From Streptomyces tsukubensis (GTDB lineage: Bacteria; Actinomycetota; Actinomycetes; Streptomycetales; Streptomycetaceae): a stretch of DNA of 64,000 bases. A program made the translations under genes and the position numbers. How positions within the stretch are numbered: the first letter of the stretch is position 1; each line of letters opens with the position of its first letter. Positions 48,575 through 56,812 of the stretch are shown piece after piece. The notes under the pieces are model-generated. The model ran no database searches. It was not told where the DNA came from and saw only the letters and a program-made list of their open reading frames with translations. The stretch is from assembly GCF_003932715.1 (NCBI RefSeq), contig NZ_CP020700.1:868001-932000 (forward strand), given 5' to 3'.

Positions 48575-49080
48575 TCCCGCCGGGGCACGATCCGGGCGCC
48601 GGGTCCGGGGGCACGGGACCGTCACGGACTCCGTCGCCGGTGGACGGCTCCGCCCGGGGCGGCGGACCGGCCGGTCCTGGGCGGAGATCCGCGGAGGACA
48701 TCACGGTACGGCGACCTCCGCCCGGCCGCACCCGCGGGCCCGCGCGGAGGGACGGTTCGGCTTCCGGCAGCCGCGGGACGCGGCCCCGATCGGCCGGGCA
48801 GCGCCGGACCGTGCGGGCCCGGTTCCTGCCCGATGCCTCGCTGCCCGTGCTGACCGTGGTGCCGAAGACCCCGGCCGCCACGGCCCGGGCCGCCGGACGG
48901 GCCGCCGCGCGGCGGCTCGCCCGCACCGGACGGGCCCATGTCGGCGGCCTTCTGGAGCTGCGGGTGCTCGGCGCGCCCGCCGGTCCCGCGGCGCCCGCCG
49001 GGGCCGCCGAGCGGGCCGCCGTCCGGGCCGTCACCGCCGCCTTTCCCCCCTCAGCCACGAACCGGAGGACCGCCCCATGA
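48571..49080 (+). CDS. Unknown Arg/Pro-rich protein in the precursor operon
   Basis: A 169-residue frame starting GTG 48571 (4-bp overlap with the FMN gene) and ending at 49080, overlapping the MFS ATG by 4 bp. Tight overlaps on both sides support a real gene. The first 90 residues are Arg/Pro/Gly-rich and disordered; the remainder (FLPDASLPVLTVVPKTP, LARTGRAHVGGLLELRVLG) looks like a small folded domain with alternating hydrophobic residues. I do not recognise a family. The high GC and low complexity mean a shorter start inside this frame is possible. Confidence 0.55.
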   Translation: MIPPGHDPGAGSGGTGPSRTPSPVDGSARGGGPAGPGRRSAEDITVRRPPPGRTRGPARRDGSASGSRGTRPRSAGQRRTVRARFLPDASLPVLTVVPKTPAATARAAGRAAARRLARTGRAHVGGLLELRVLGAPAGPAAPAGAAERAAVRAVTAAFPPSATNRRTAP

Positions 49081-50750
49081 CCGTGACCGAGACGGACCCG
49101 CCCGCGGAGTCCGCCGCAGTGCCCTGGGGCCGGGTCGGCGCGCTCGTCGGCGGCCAGGCCGCGGTGCAGCTCGGCAGCTTCGCCCTGCTGATCGCGATGA
49201 ACTGGACGGCCGTACAGCTCGGCGGCGCCGGGGCGGTCACCCTGCTGATGCTGGCCGCGACCGTGCCGCGGGCCCTGATGCTCGTCTTCGGCGGGGCGCT
49301 GGCCGATGCGCTGGGGCCCCGGTTCGTGCTGCTGCGGACGACCACCGCGCGGGCGGCGCTGCTCGCGTTCGGCGCGGTGGTCACCGCCACCACCCAGCAG
49401 TTGTGGCCGCTGGTGGCGATCGCCCTGCTGGAAGGCGTCCTGCTGGGAATGGCGGGACCGGCGTCCGGGACACTGCTGCCCCGGTTCGCCCGCGGCGACC
49501 AGCTGGCCCGCGCCAATTCGGCGTATGCGACGGTGCTCCGGGTCGCCCCGGTGCTCGGCGCGCCCGCCGGGGCCTGGCTGATCACCATCGGCGACCTGTG
49601 GGTGGCCATGCTGGTGGCCGCCGCGACCGGACTGGTCTGGCTGGGCTGTCTGCTGTTCATCACCCGGGGCTTCACCCGGCCCGCCCGGCAGGCGGGCGGC
49701 CGGTCGCTGCTGCGGCGCTCCGGCGACGGCTTCCGGCTGTTGGCCCGGTACCCCCGGCTGCGCTGGATGTTCGTCGCATCCCTCGGTCTGGACATGGCGT
49801 TCAGCTGGCCGGTCGAGGTGGCCCTGCCGCTGCTCGTCCATGAACGGGGGTGGGGCGTCGGGGCGGTGGCCATGGTGCTCGCGGCGTTCAGCCTCGGCGC
49901 GCTGGCCTCCAGCGCGCTGGGGGCGGCCTTCGCGCACCGCATTCCGGTGTTCTTCCGGCTGGTGGTGACCGGTGCGGGCCTCGCGGCCGGCATCACGTTG
50001 ATGGCGCTGATGGGCTCGCCCGGGTCGCTGACTGCGGTGGCCGCGGGTGTCGGCCTGATGTCGGGTTTCAACGGCCCGGCGATTGTGACGCTGTATCAGG
50101 AGGCGGCACCGGAGGGCCGGATGGGGGCGGCGATGTCGACCCTCGCCCTCGCCGGCATCGGTGCCGCGCCGCTGTCGATCGCCCTGTTCAGCTCGTTGTC
50201 GCTGGTGCTCGGGGTGGAGCGGACCTGGCTGCTGTGCGGGGCGGTCGCGGCCGTGTCCCCGGTCGCCGCGATCCTCGCCCTGCGGGCCCGTACCCCGGCG
50301 GAGCCGGATGCGGCACCGGCGGACGGGCACGGCGCCGGGACCCCCGAGCCTTCACCTTCCACGAAGACCTCCACGAAGACCTTCACCACGGCCTCCGCTC
50401 CCGACCGACGCGCTACGCCCACGGGCGCCGCCGTCCCTGCTCTGCGCACGGAACCCCTCGTCGCCCCCGGCGCGACCGCCGCGGACGGAAACGGCGCCGG
50501 GGCTCCTCCGGTAAGGACCCCGGCGGGTACGGCCGCGGCAGCGCCCGGCGCCGGAAGCGGTACGGGATCCGCCGGCCAACGGCCCTCGGCGAGCGGCTCC
50601 GCCGGGGCCGAGCCGGGGCCCGCGCCCGGACACCTCACCGTCACCGCCCTGCCCGGGGACCCGTGCGGAACCGGCGATCCGGCGGACGGGAGCGGCCCCG
50701 GGGCGAGCCCGTCGCACGCGTCCGGCGAGCCCGTTCCGCTCCGTACCTGA
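49077..50750 (+). CDS. MFS exporter with long disordered C-terminal tail
   Basis: A 557-residue membrane protein of the enterobactin-exporter-like MFS type (about 12 helices in residues 15-410; for example VGALVGGQAAVQLGSFALLI, the FGGALADALGPR loop and LEGVLLGMAGPASGTLLPRF). Probably exports the cluster product or confers self-resistance. The final 140 residues are Ala/Pro/Gly/Thr-rich without structure, unusual for the family, and may be cytosolic. The ATG overlaps the preceding stop by 4 bp. Confidence 0.9.
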   Translation: MTVTETDPPAESAAVPWGRVGALVGGQAAVQLGSFALLIAMNWTAVQLGGAGAVTLLMLAATVPRALMLVFGGALADALGPRFVLLRTTTARAALLAFGAVVTATTQQLWPLVAIALLEGVLLGMAGPASGTLLPRFARGDQLARANSAYATVLRVAPVLGAPAGAWLITIGDLWVAMLVAAATGLVWLGCLLFITRGFTRPARQAGGRSLLRRSGDGFRLLARYPRLRWMFVASLGLDMAFSWPVEVALPLLVHERGWGVGAVAMVLAAFSLGALASSALGAAFAHRIPVFFRLVVTGAGLAAGITLMALMGSPGSLTAVAAGVGLMSGFNGPAIVTLYQEAAPEGRMGAAMSTLALAGIGAAPLSIALFSSLSLVLGVERTWLLCGAVAAVSPVAAILALRARTPAEPDAAPADGHGAGTPEPSPSTKTSTKTFTTASAPDRRATPTGAAVPALRTEPLVAPGATAADGNGAGAPPVRTPAGTAAAAPGAGSGTGSAGQRPSASGSAGAEPGPAPGHLTVTALPGDPCGTGDPADGSGPGASPSHASGEPVPLRT

Positions 50751-50755
50751 CCGTC

Positions 50756-50786
50756 CCTCCCGCTCCGCGCCCCGCGGGGCGGGAGG
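50756..50786. terminator. Hairpin between the MFS and PPTase genes
   Basis: CCTCCCGC (50756-50763) pairs with GCGGGAGG (50779-50786), and an inner GC-rich palindrome fills the loop. It lies in the 60-bp gap between two co-directional genes and may attenuate rather than end transcription. Confidence 0.4.
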
Positions 50787-50810
50787 CCCCATGCGAACAG
50801 GAGGCACCCC

Positions 50811-51539
50811 ATGGCAGCGCTGACCACCGGAAGGCTGCTGGTCCCCCGCCGGCTCTCCGCCGCCGGACCCGGCACCCCGGCCGCACCCGCCGCGACCGGG
50901 CCGGGGCTGTGGCTGGTGGACACCACCGAGTACCGGGCGTACGCCGCCGGGCAGGCCCCCGGCACCCTCGACGCCCTAGAGCTGGCCCGCGCCGCGGAGT
51001 TCGTGCGCGCGGCCGACCGGGACGGCTATGTCTGCGCCCATGTGGCGCTGCGCCGGCTGCTGGGCGCCTATCTGGGCATCCGCGCCCGTGACGTGGTCGT
51101 GGAGCGTGCTCCGTGCGCGCACTGCGACGAACCGCACGGCAGGCCCGTCGTACCCGGCGGGACCCTGCACTTCTCCCTGTCGCACTGCGACGGGCTGAGT
51201 CTGCTCGCCTTCGCGGTGACGCCCGTGGGGGTGGACGTGGAGCCGGTGCCCGACGCCGCGGCGGTCGCCGAGAGCGTCGACGTACTGCATCCGCGGGAGG
51301 CCGTGGAGCTGGCCGCGCTGCCCGCCGGGGAACGCCCCGCGGCGTTCACCCGGGTGTGGACCCGCAAGGAGGCCTATCTCAAGGGGACGGGCGTGGGGCT
51401 GGCCGCCGACCCGTCCATGGACTATGTGGGCGCCGGTCCGGTGCCCGCCTCGCCGCCGGGGTGGACCCTGGACGACGTCCTCGCCCCGGAGGGCCACCAC
51501 GCCGCCCTCGCCCTGGCGGATCCACCGGACGACCGCTGA
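50811..51539 (+). CDS. 4'-phosphopantetheinyl transferase (Sfp type)
   Basis: A 242-residue enzyme that transfers phosphopantetheine from CoA to the Ser of carrier domains, here the eight T domains of the cluster. Motifs: GGTLHFSLSHCDG, the Mg-binding GVDVEPVPD and WTRKEAYLKGTGVGL, all in Sfp-type order. The ATG at 50811 has AGGAGGC upstream. The residues before about 40 are variable. Confidence 0.95.
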   Translation: MAALTTGRLLVPRRLSAAGPGTPAAPAATGPGLWLVDTTEYRAYAAGQAPGTLDALELARAAEFVRAADRDGYVCAHVALRRLLGAYLGIRARDVVVERAPCAHCDEPHGRPVVPGGTLHFSLSHCDGLSLLAFAVTPVGVDVEPVPDAAAVAESVDVLHPREAVELAALPAGERPAAFTRVWTRKEAYLKGTGVGLAADPSMDYVGAGPVPASPPGWTLDDVLAPEGHHAALALADPPDDR

Positions 51540-51588
51540 CCCCGGAGCGACCGGTTCCGGCCGGTGCCGGTCGCAGTTCTGTGCTGCT

Positions 51589-52119
51589 GTGACCGGTTCC
51601 CGGCGGCTCCCGCTGCTGTTCCTCGATGTCGACGGGCCCCTGATCCCCTTCGGGGAAGGGGCGCGGTATCCGCCGGCCGCGACGCGTCCCGATCCGGGTG
51701 GGGGCTCCGCGAATCCGCTTCTGAGCAGGGTCGATCCCCGGCACGGCGCGGCCCTGGCCGCGCTTCCGTGCGAGCTGGTTTGGGCGACGACGTGGATGGA
51801 GGACGCCAACGAGTGCATCGCTCCGCTGCTCGGTCTCCCCCAACTGCCCTTGGTGGTCCGGCCGGAGCCCTCCGAGGCCGAGGAGCGGGACGAGCGCGAT
51901 GGACTGCACTGGAAGACCCGTATGCTCGTCGAACGGGCGGCGGGGAGGCCGTTCGCCCGGGTCGACGACGAAATGACCGGCCGGGACCGGGCCTGGGTCG
52001 CCGCCCGCCATCCGGGACCGGCCCTGCTCCACCGGGTGGATGCCCGGGTGGGCCTCTCCGACGGCGATTTCGAGGCTCTCGGCTCGTGGCTGCGGCAGCC
52101 GTTCGGAGACGGGGAGTGA
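51589..52119 (+). CDS. HAD-like protein
   Basis: A 176-residue protein with an N-terminal DxD-type HAD motif, PLLFLDVDGPLIPFG, and a later VWATTWMEDANECIAPLLG segment typical of small secondary-metabolite-unrelated HAD-like proteins of actinomycetes. I place the start at GTG 51589, directly before the motif. It is the last plus-strand gene before a strong terminator, about 50 bp after the PPTase gene. A link to the peptide pathway is not evident. Confidence 0.75.
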   Translation: MTGSRRLPLLFLDVDGPLIPFGEGARYPPAATRPDPGGGSANPLLSRVDPRHGAALAALPCELVWATTWMEDANECIAPLLGLPQLPLVVRPEPSEAEERDERDGLHWKTRMLVERAAGRPFARVDDEMTGRDRAWVAARHPGPALLHRVDARVGLSDGDFEALGSWLRQPFGDGE

Positions 52120-52133
52120 TCAGCCGTACGCAA

Positions 52134-52177
52134 ACGGCCGGTGTGCCCGGGGAGAGTTCCCCGGGCACACCGGCCGT
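52134..52177. terminator. 20-bp perfect hairpin between convergent genes
   Basis: Two perfectly complementary 20-nt arms (52134-52153 and 52158-52177; ACGGCCGGTGTGCCC...) with a 4-nt loop. It lies 14 bp after the HAD-like gene and 62 bp from the end of the convergent Cys-rich gene, so it can act on both strands and marks the right border of the peptide cluster. Confidence 0.93.
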
Positions 52178-52239
52178 TCTCGGACATCCGGTCGCCGACG
52201 GGGCCCGAGCCCGCCGCCCGGCGGCTCAGGCCGCGGTGT

Positions 52240-52797
52240 TCAGCCCGCGCCGCCCGAGCCCGCGCCGCCCGGCGACGGTCCGTCCGGGGACTGCGCGATC
52301 CACTCGTCGAGCTGTTCGAGCGTGGTCGCCGGATCCGCGACCAGCGTGGTGAGGGTGTCCTCCTGGAGGACCGCCGTGGCCACGGCCGGGCAGCGGTGGC
52401 AGGCGGACACCCCGGTCTGCTGCCACCACTGGCACCGGCTGCGGAGATGACACCGTGGGACCGACCGGGCCTCACCGGCCGCCGGGAGCACCCCGACCCG
52501 CTCCACCAGCGTGCAGTCGTTGCCCCGCCGGTGGACGCATGCGGACACGCAGTGCGAGGCGAACCTCAGCACCCGGGTCGGTTCGATGCCCTCCGGTACG
52601 GCTCCGAGCACCTCGGCGGCCGGCATCGGCCGCTCCAGGTAGACGACCTTGCCGTCCTCGCCGGAGCGGACGCCCAGCACCTGCGATTCGGGCCGGTCGG
52701 GGCGTCCGCTCGGACACCAGGTGACCGGGGTCTCCACGGGGCCCGCCGCCGGGCCGGACTGCTCGGCTGCGGTCCGCGCCGCTCCCACGGTGTCCAT
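52240..52797 (-). CDS. Cys-rich protein, possible metal or Fe-S binder, paired with a small secreted peptide
   Basis: A 185-residue soluble protein. An N-terminal CPSGRPD segment is followed by clustered cysteines: CVSACVHRRGNDCTL (about 83-97), then CHLRSRCQWWQQTGVSACHRCP (about 115-136). The spacing suggests a metal or [4Fe-4S] site. Similar proteins are sometimes labelled nitrogen-fixation-like in actinomycete genomes without evidence. The tail is Gly/Pro/Ser-rich. Its ATG lies 2 bp after the stop of the small peptide gene, so the two are co-translated. It could mature, bind or sense the peptide; that is inference. Confidence 0.65.
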   Translation of the reverse strand: MDTVGAARTAAEQSGPAAGPVETPVTWCPSGRPDRPESQVLGVRSGEDGKVVYLERPMPAAEVLGAVPEGIEPTRVLRFASHCVSACVHRRGNDCTLVERVGVLPAAGEARSVPRCHLRSRCQWWQQTGVSACHRCPAVATAVLQEDTLTTLVADPATTLEQLDEWIAQSPDGPSPGGAGSGGAG

Positions 52798-52799
52798 GG

Positions 52800-53027
52800 T
52801 CAGGCCCCGGTCACTTCGGGGGCGTACTGGCCGGCCGGGCAGCAGGTGATCTCGCCGGACTGGGCGCTCTCCAGCTCGACGGCCTTCGCCAGGTGGAAGT
52901 GGAACTGCTCGGCGGAGGCAATCCGTTCACCGGCGGGGGCGGCGGTCGCCGGGGCGGTGGCTCCGATGGCCATCCCCGCGGCGAACACCACCGCCGCGCC
53001 GCCTGCTGCCAATCGGTTCTTCTTCAT
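52800..53027 (-). CDS. Small secreted peptide with Cys-Cys motif
   Basis: A 75-residue precursor. Signal peptide MKKNRLAAGG plus hydrophobic core VVFAAGMAIGA and an AxA site (ATAA) near residue 31. The mature part is helix-like (EQFHFHLAKAVELESAQSGE) and ends ITCCPAGQYAPEVTGA. It may be an exported peptide that carries a disulfide, metal or modified residues. The start is the ATG at 53027 (a longer frame begins at 53057). It is followed, 2 bp after its stop, by the Cys-rich protein and lies downstream of a LAL regulator. No known precursor family recognised. Confidence 0.7.
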   Translation of the reverse strand: MKKNRLAAGGAAVVFAAGMAIGATAPATAAPAGERIASAEQFHFHLAKAVELESAQSGEITCCPAGQYAPEVTGA

Positions 53028-53156
53028 GGGCACTCCCGGAACGTAGGGCGCAGCCACGGCCGTTCCGGAGCTGTCCGCCCGGCACGACGGTAGGGCCGCG
53101 CCGGGCGTTCGAGCGGCAGTCCCGGCGGCAGTTGGCCACGGCCCGGCGCGCAGCGC

Positions 53157-55979
53157 TCACGCCTCCGTGGACGGTTCCCTGAACCGGGCCGCCAGTTCGC
53201 TGCGGGACCGGATGCCGAACTTGGCGTAGACGTTCGTGAGGTGGTACTGGACGGTCTTGACCGAGATGAACAGCTCCAGCGCCGTCTGCTGGTTGGTGGC
53301 CCCGGCGGCGACGAGCCCGGCCACGGCCCGTTCCTGCGGGGTGAGCCGGGCCATGCCCGGGGTGAGACGGGCGGTGTGGACGCCGCCCGCCTGGAGTTCC
53401 CGCTCGCAGCGCTCCACATAGGCGCGGGCGCCGAGGGCGGCGTAGGCGTCCCGGGCGTTCTTCAGTACGGTGTCGGCCTCGCGGCGCTTCCCGGCCCGGC
53501 GCAGGGTCTGGCCGTAGGCGAAGCCGATCCGGGCGCGGTCGTACGGCAGCGGGAGCCGGTTGAGGTGCGCGAGGGAGCGGTCGAACTCCTCACGGGCGCC
53601 GTCGATATCGCCCCGGGCGGCGGTCAGCCGACCGCGGGCGAGCCCGAGCCGGGCCAGGGCCGAGCGGCGGCCGCGCCGGGCGGCCCGCTGTTCGTGGGGG
53701 GCGAGGAAGGCGTCGGCATCGTCCAGGCGGCCGGTGAGGACGAGGGCGTTGGCGTAGACGTCGGCCCAGGGCCAGAAGCCGGGTTCGTCGACGCTGTCCC
53801 GGGCGGGGAGGCGGACCACCGGTGTCAGTGCCTCGACGACGCGTTCGTAGTCGCCGCGGGCCTCCGCCGCATGGGCGCGGGCCAGACAGGCGGGGACCAG
53901 CATGACTTCATAGTGGTGGCCGTCGGCGGCGGCTTCGGCCGCATGCCGGTCGGCGGCCTCCCGGTCGCCGCGCAGGGCGTGGATCTGGGCGGCGGTCCAG
54001 TGGACCAGCGGGCGGACCGGTTCGATACCGGAGTCCGCGAGCCGGACGGCGGCCCGCTGGGCGGTCTCCAGCGCCTCCGGCCAGGCGCCGAGGGCGAACT
54101 GGGTACGGGCCAGCCAGCCCTGGGCCCACAGGGATATTCGGGTGGAGCCCATGCGGTAGCCGGTGGGTACGGCCGCCTCCAGCCGGCGGCGGGCGTCCTC
54201 GGGTGCGTCGAGGGCGAGGTCCACCCAGCCCCGGCCGAGGTGGAAGCGCTGGGGCTGGGCGCCGCCGGGCGGCAGTGCGGCGGCGGCCGCGTCGTAGGCG
54301 GCGAGCGCCTCGTCGGGACGTCCGGCGGCGGCGAGTCCGAGGCCGAGTACGGCCTGCGATTCGACGGCGGACGGATCGTCGGGGTCGGCGAGTTCGATCG
54401 CGCGACGGGCCCAGGTCACCAGTTCGGGGCCGTCCCAGCGGCCGAGGGCGTGCAGCACCCGGCGCTGGCAGATCCGGGCCATCAGATCGCGGTGGCGCTC
54501 GGGGTCGCAGCGCCGCCAGGCCTGGGTGAGGAAGGCGTCCGCTTCGGCCGGGCGTCCGCGCATGATGGCGAGGTAGCCGAGGACGGCGCCGCGCCGGGTG
54601 TCGGCGGGGAAGCTCTCCAGTTCGGCGGCGAAGGCGGTGGCGCGCGGTACGTCCCCGGCGCCGATCATGGCGTCGACGGCGCGCAGCAGCCGGTCTTCGC
54701 GTTCGGCGCGGCCGGGGCTCAGCCGGGCGGCGTGCACGAGGGTGTCGGCGACCTCGGACCAGGCGCCCGCGGACGCGCGTCCGGTGGCGTGCCGGTCGAG
54801 TTCCTCGGCGAGGGCGGCGTCGGTCGTGGTGGTGGCGGCGGTGCGGTGGAGCAGTCCGCGGCCCGGGTCGTCGGTGAGGCGGGCGGCGCGGGCGTGGAGT
54901 TCGGCCCGGCGGGTGAGTCCGAGGCCGGTGCGGACGGCGGCGCGGATCAGGGGGTGGGCGAAGGTGAGCAGGGCGCGCCCGGGGTCGACGGCGGCGGTCA
55001 GCAGTCCCGCGGCGCGGGCTTCGTCGACGGCGGGCAGCGGGTCGCCGGGTCCGGCGAGGGCGGCGGCTTCGGCGAGGGGGGCGTCGTCGCCGAGGACGGC
55101 GCAGGCCTCCACGAGGGCGCGGGTGGCCGGGGCGCAGTGGGCGAGGCGGCGGCGGACGGCGGCGGTGTAGCGCGCGGGGGCGGGGAGTTCGCCGCGGGGG
55201 TCCTGCCAGCTATCGGGGGGCAGTTCGCGCAGGAGGCGGCCTGCGTGGCGGGGGTTGCCGCGGGTGTGGCGGCCGAGGCGGCGGGCGGTGGGCAGGTCGA
55301 GCGCGATCCCGGCCCTCTCGCGGGCCAGGGCGCGCAGTTCCTGCGGGGTGAGCGGGCCGGGGCGGACGGTGTGTTCGCGGAAGTGGTCGAGGAGTTCCAG
55401 GGCGGTGAGGACGGCCGGGGGCGGTCCTGCGGGCGGCTCGGGGCTCTCGTACGGTTCGTACCCGCCGTACAGCTCGCGGGGGTCGTCCCGGGCGACGAGG
55501 ACGACGAGGAGCCGTTCGGTGGTGGTGCGGCGCAGCGCCGAGCCGATGGCGCGGAGGCTCTCGGGGTCGGCCCAGTGGGCGTCGTCGACGACCACGGTGA
55601 GGGGTTCCCGTTCCGCCCGGCCGGTCCACTGCCGGTGGAGGAGGTGTGCGGCGCCGAGGACGTCGCGGGGTGCTTCCGGTGCGGGCGCCAGGCCGTTGCC
55701 GGGGGTGCGCAGGAGCTGCTGGACGACTCCGAAGGGCAGTTCCGTCTCCCAGGAGACGCCGCGGACGCGCAGTACGGCGCCGGGCGGTTCCTGGTCGGCG
55801 GCCGTGTGGCGGGTGCGCAGGGCGTGCTCGACGAGGGTGGTCTTGCCGATCCCGGCCGGGCCCTCGACGAGGACCGCGGTCGGGCCCCCGGCGCGGGCGG
55901 CCCGGATCGCGCGGGCCAGTGCGGCGAGCTCGGCTGCCCGCCCGATCGGGCTCCCGTACGCCTCGGAAGGGTCGTTCAT
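53157..55979 (-). CDS. LAL-type LuxR-family transcriptional regulator
   Basis: A 940-residue regulator. The N-terminal AAA+ module has P-loop GPAGIGKTT (about 43-51) and VVVDDAHWADPES Walker B. A long TPR-like helical region follows (about 380-830). The last 60 residues are a LuxR helix-turn-helix (LTPQERAVAGLVAAGATNQQ, SVKTVQYHLTNVYAKFGIRS). LAL proteins activate operons in response to ligands bound by the central region. The gene lies upstream of, and on the same strand as, the small peptide pair (gap about 130 bp), and downstream of the ben operon. Which of these it controls is not clear. Confidence 0.93.
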   Translation of the reverse strand: MNDPSEAYGSPIGRAAELAALARAIRAARAGGPTAVLVEGPAGIGKTTLVEHALRTRHTAADQEPPGAVLRVRGVSWETELPFGVVQQLLRTPGNGLAPAPEAPRDVLGAAHLLHRQWTGRAEREPLTVVVDDAHWADPESLRAIGSALRRTTTERLLVVLVARDDPRELYGGYEPYESPEPPAGPPPAVLTALELLDHFREHTVRPGPLTPQELRALARERAGIALDLPTARRLGRHTRGNPRHAGRLLRELPPDSWQDPRGELPAPARYTAAVRRRLAHCAPATRALVEACAVLGDDAPLAEAAALAGPGDPLPAVDEARAAGLLTAAVDPGRALLTFAHPLIRAAVRTGLGLTRRAELHARAARLTDDPGRGLLHRTAATTTTDAALAEELDRHATGRASAGAWSEVADTLVHAARLSPGRAEREDRLLRAVDAMIGAGDVPRATAFAAELESFPADTRRGAVLGYLAIMRGRPAEADAFLTQAWRRCDPERHRDLMARICQRRVLHALGRWDGPELVTWARRAIELADPDDPSAVESQAVLGLGLAAAGRPDEALAAYDAAAAALPPGGAQPQRFHLGRGWVDLALDAPEDARRRLEAAVPTGYRMGSTRISLWAQGWLARTQFALGAWPEALETAQRAAVRLADSGIEPVRPLVHWTAAQIHALRGDREAADRHAAEAAADGHHYEVMLVPACLARAHAAEARGDYERVVEALTPVVRLPARDSVDEPGFWPWADVYANALVLTGRLDDADAFLAPHEQRAARRGRRSALARLGLARGRLTAARGDIDGAREEFDRSLAHLNRLPLPYDRARIGFAYGQTLRRAGKRREADTVLKNARDAYAALGARAYVERCERELQAGGVHTARLTPGMARLTPQERAVAGLVAAGATNQQTALELFISVKTVQYHLTNVYAKFGIRSRSELAARFREPSTEA

Positions 55980-56812
55980 GAGCGGACGCTAGCACCGGCC
56001 CTGCCGGGGGCCTCCCGGCGGGAGCGGGGAAAAGCCGCAGGCGGGGGCGGGCCCGGGAGGGGGCGGTCCCGCGCCGCCGGGCTGCCCGGCCCGGTCCGGC
56101 GTGCGGGGTCCGACGGAGTCCGGGGACGGGGCCGTGTCCGGAGGGTCCCGCCTGGCCCGCGCCGCCCGGCACGCACACTCTCCCCCTGTGCTCTTCGGGC
56201 ACGGGGGTGCCCCACCAGCCGCAGGGCTGGGTAGGCCGCAGGCCCCGCCCTTCGGGCGGACGGCGCTACTCTCCGGACACGGCCTAGGAGGGCCACGCTC
56301 TCGCGTACCCGGCCTACCGGCCCCGGTGCCATGGCCCGGCCTGCCCGGGACGGCGACGGGCATGGCGCCCGGTCGGCGCCTCGGGCGGCAGGGGGCAGGC
56401 GCCGCTCTGTGCGTCGACGGGCCCCGGACGGGGCGGGGGTACGGGACGGCCCCGCGCGGGGGCGGTACGGGACGAGCGCGCCGTCCCCGCCCGGCCGGGG
56501 ACGGCGCCCTGCGGCCCGGCTGCGGCGCGAGCGCGGCGACGACCCGGGTCCGCCACCGCCGCTCCGACCGCCGGTACGGGGCACGGGCCGCGCCCGCACC
56601 GCACTGTCCCGGAACGGACCCCGGCCGAAGCGGCCGGCCCCGGCGCGGGGCGGGGCGGACCGGACCCGCACTGTCCCGGAACGGACCCCCGCCGACGCGG
56701 CCGGCCCCGGCGCGGGGCGGGGCGGCGGCGCGGGCCCGGCCCGGGCGGGGGCGGACCGGACCCGCACGGCGCCGGGCCCCGTTGCCCCCTTCGCCGCCGC
56801 GGCAGCGGACCG
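55980..56812. other. 833-bp region without a supported gene; several GC hairpins
   Basis: Between the LAL regulator start and the end of benD. Open frames exist on both strands but have low-complexity Arg/Pro/Gly translations without family features. Between about 56185 and 56330 there are short hairpins with UUCG-type loops (GTGC-CTTCGG-GCAC, CGCCCTTCGGGCG) and CAGCC/GGCTG pairs, suggestive of a structured transcript or terminators for the ben operon. The region near 56600-56725 holds a 58-bp tandem repeat. Promoter of the regulator is probably in the first 150 bp. Confidence 0.5.
56601..56725. repeat. Two 58-bp direct repeats, period 67 bp
   Basis: The unit starting GCACTGTCCCGGAACGG occurs at 56601-56658 and 56668-56725 with two mismatches. 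Very GC-rich. It lies 88 bp from the end of benD. No function is evident; it may hold paired binding sites or be a replication-slippage product. Confidence 0.75.
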
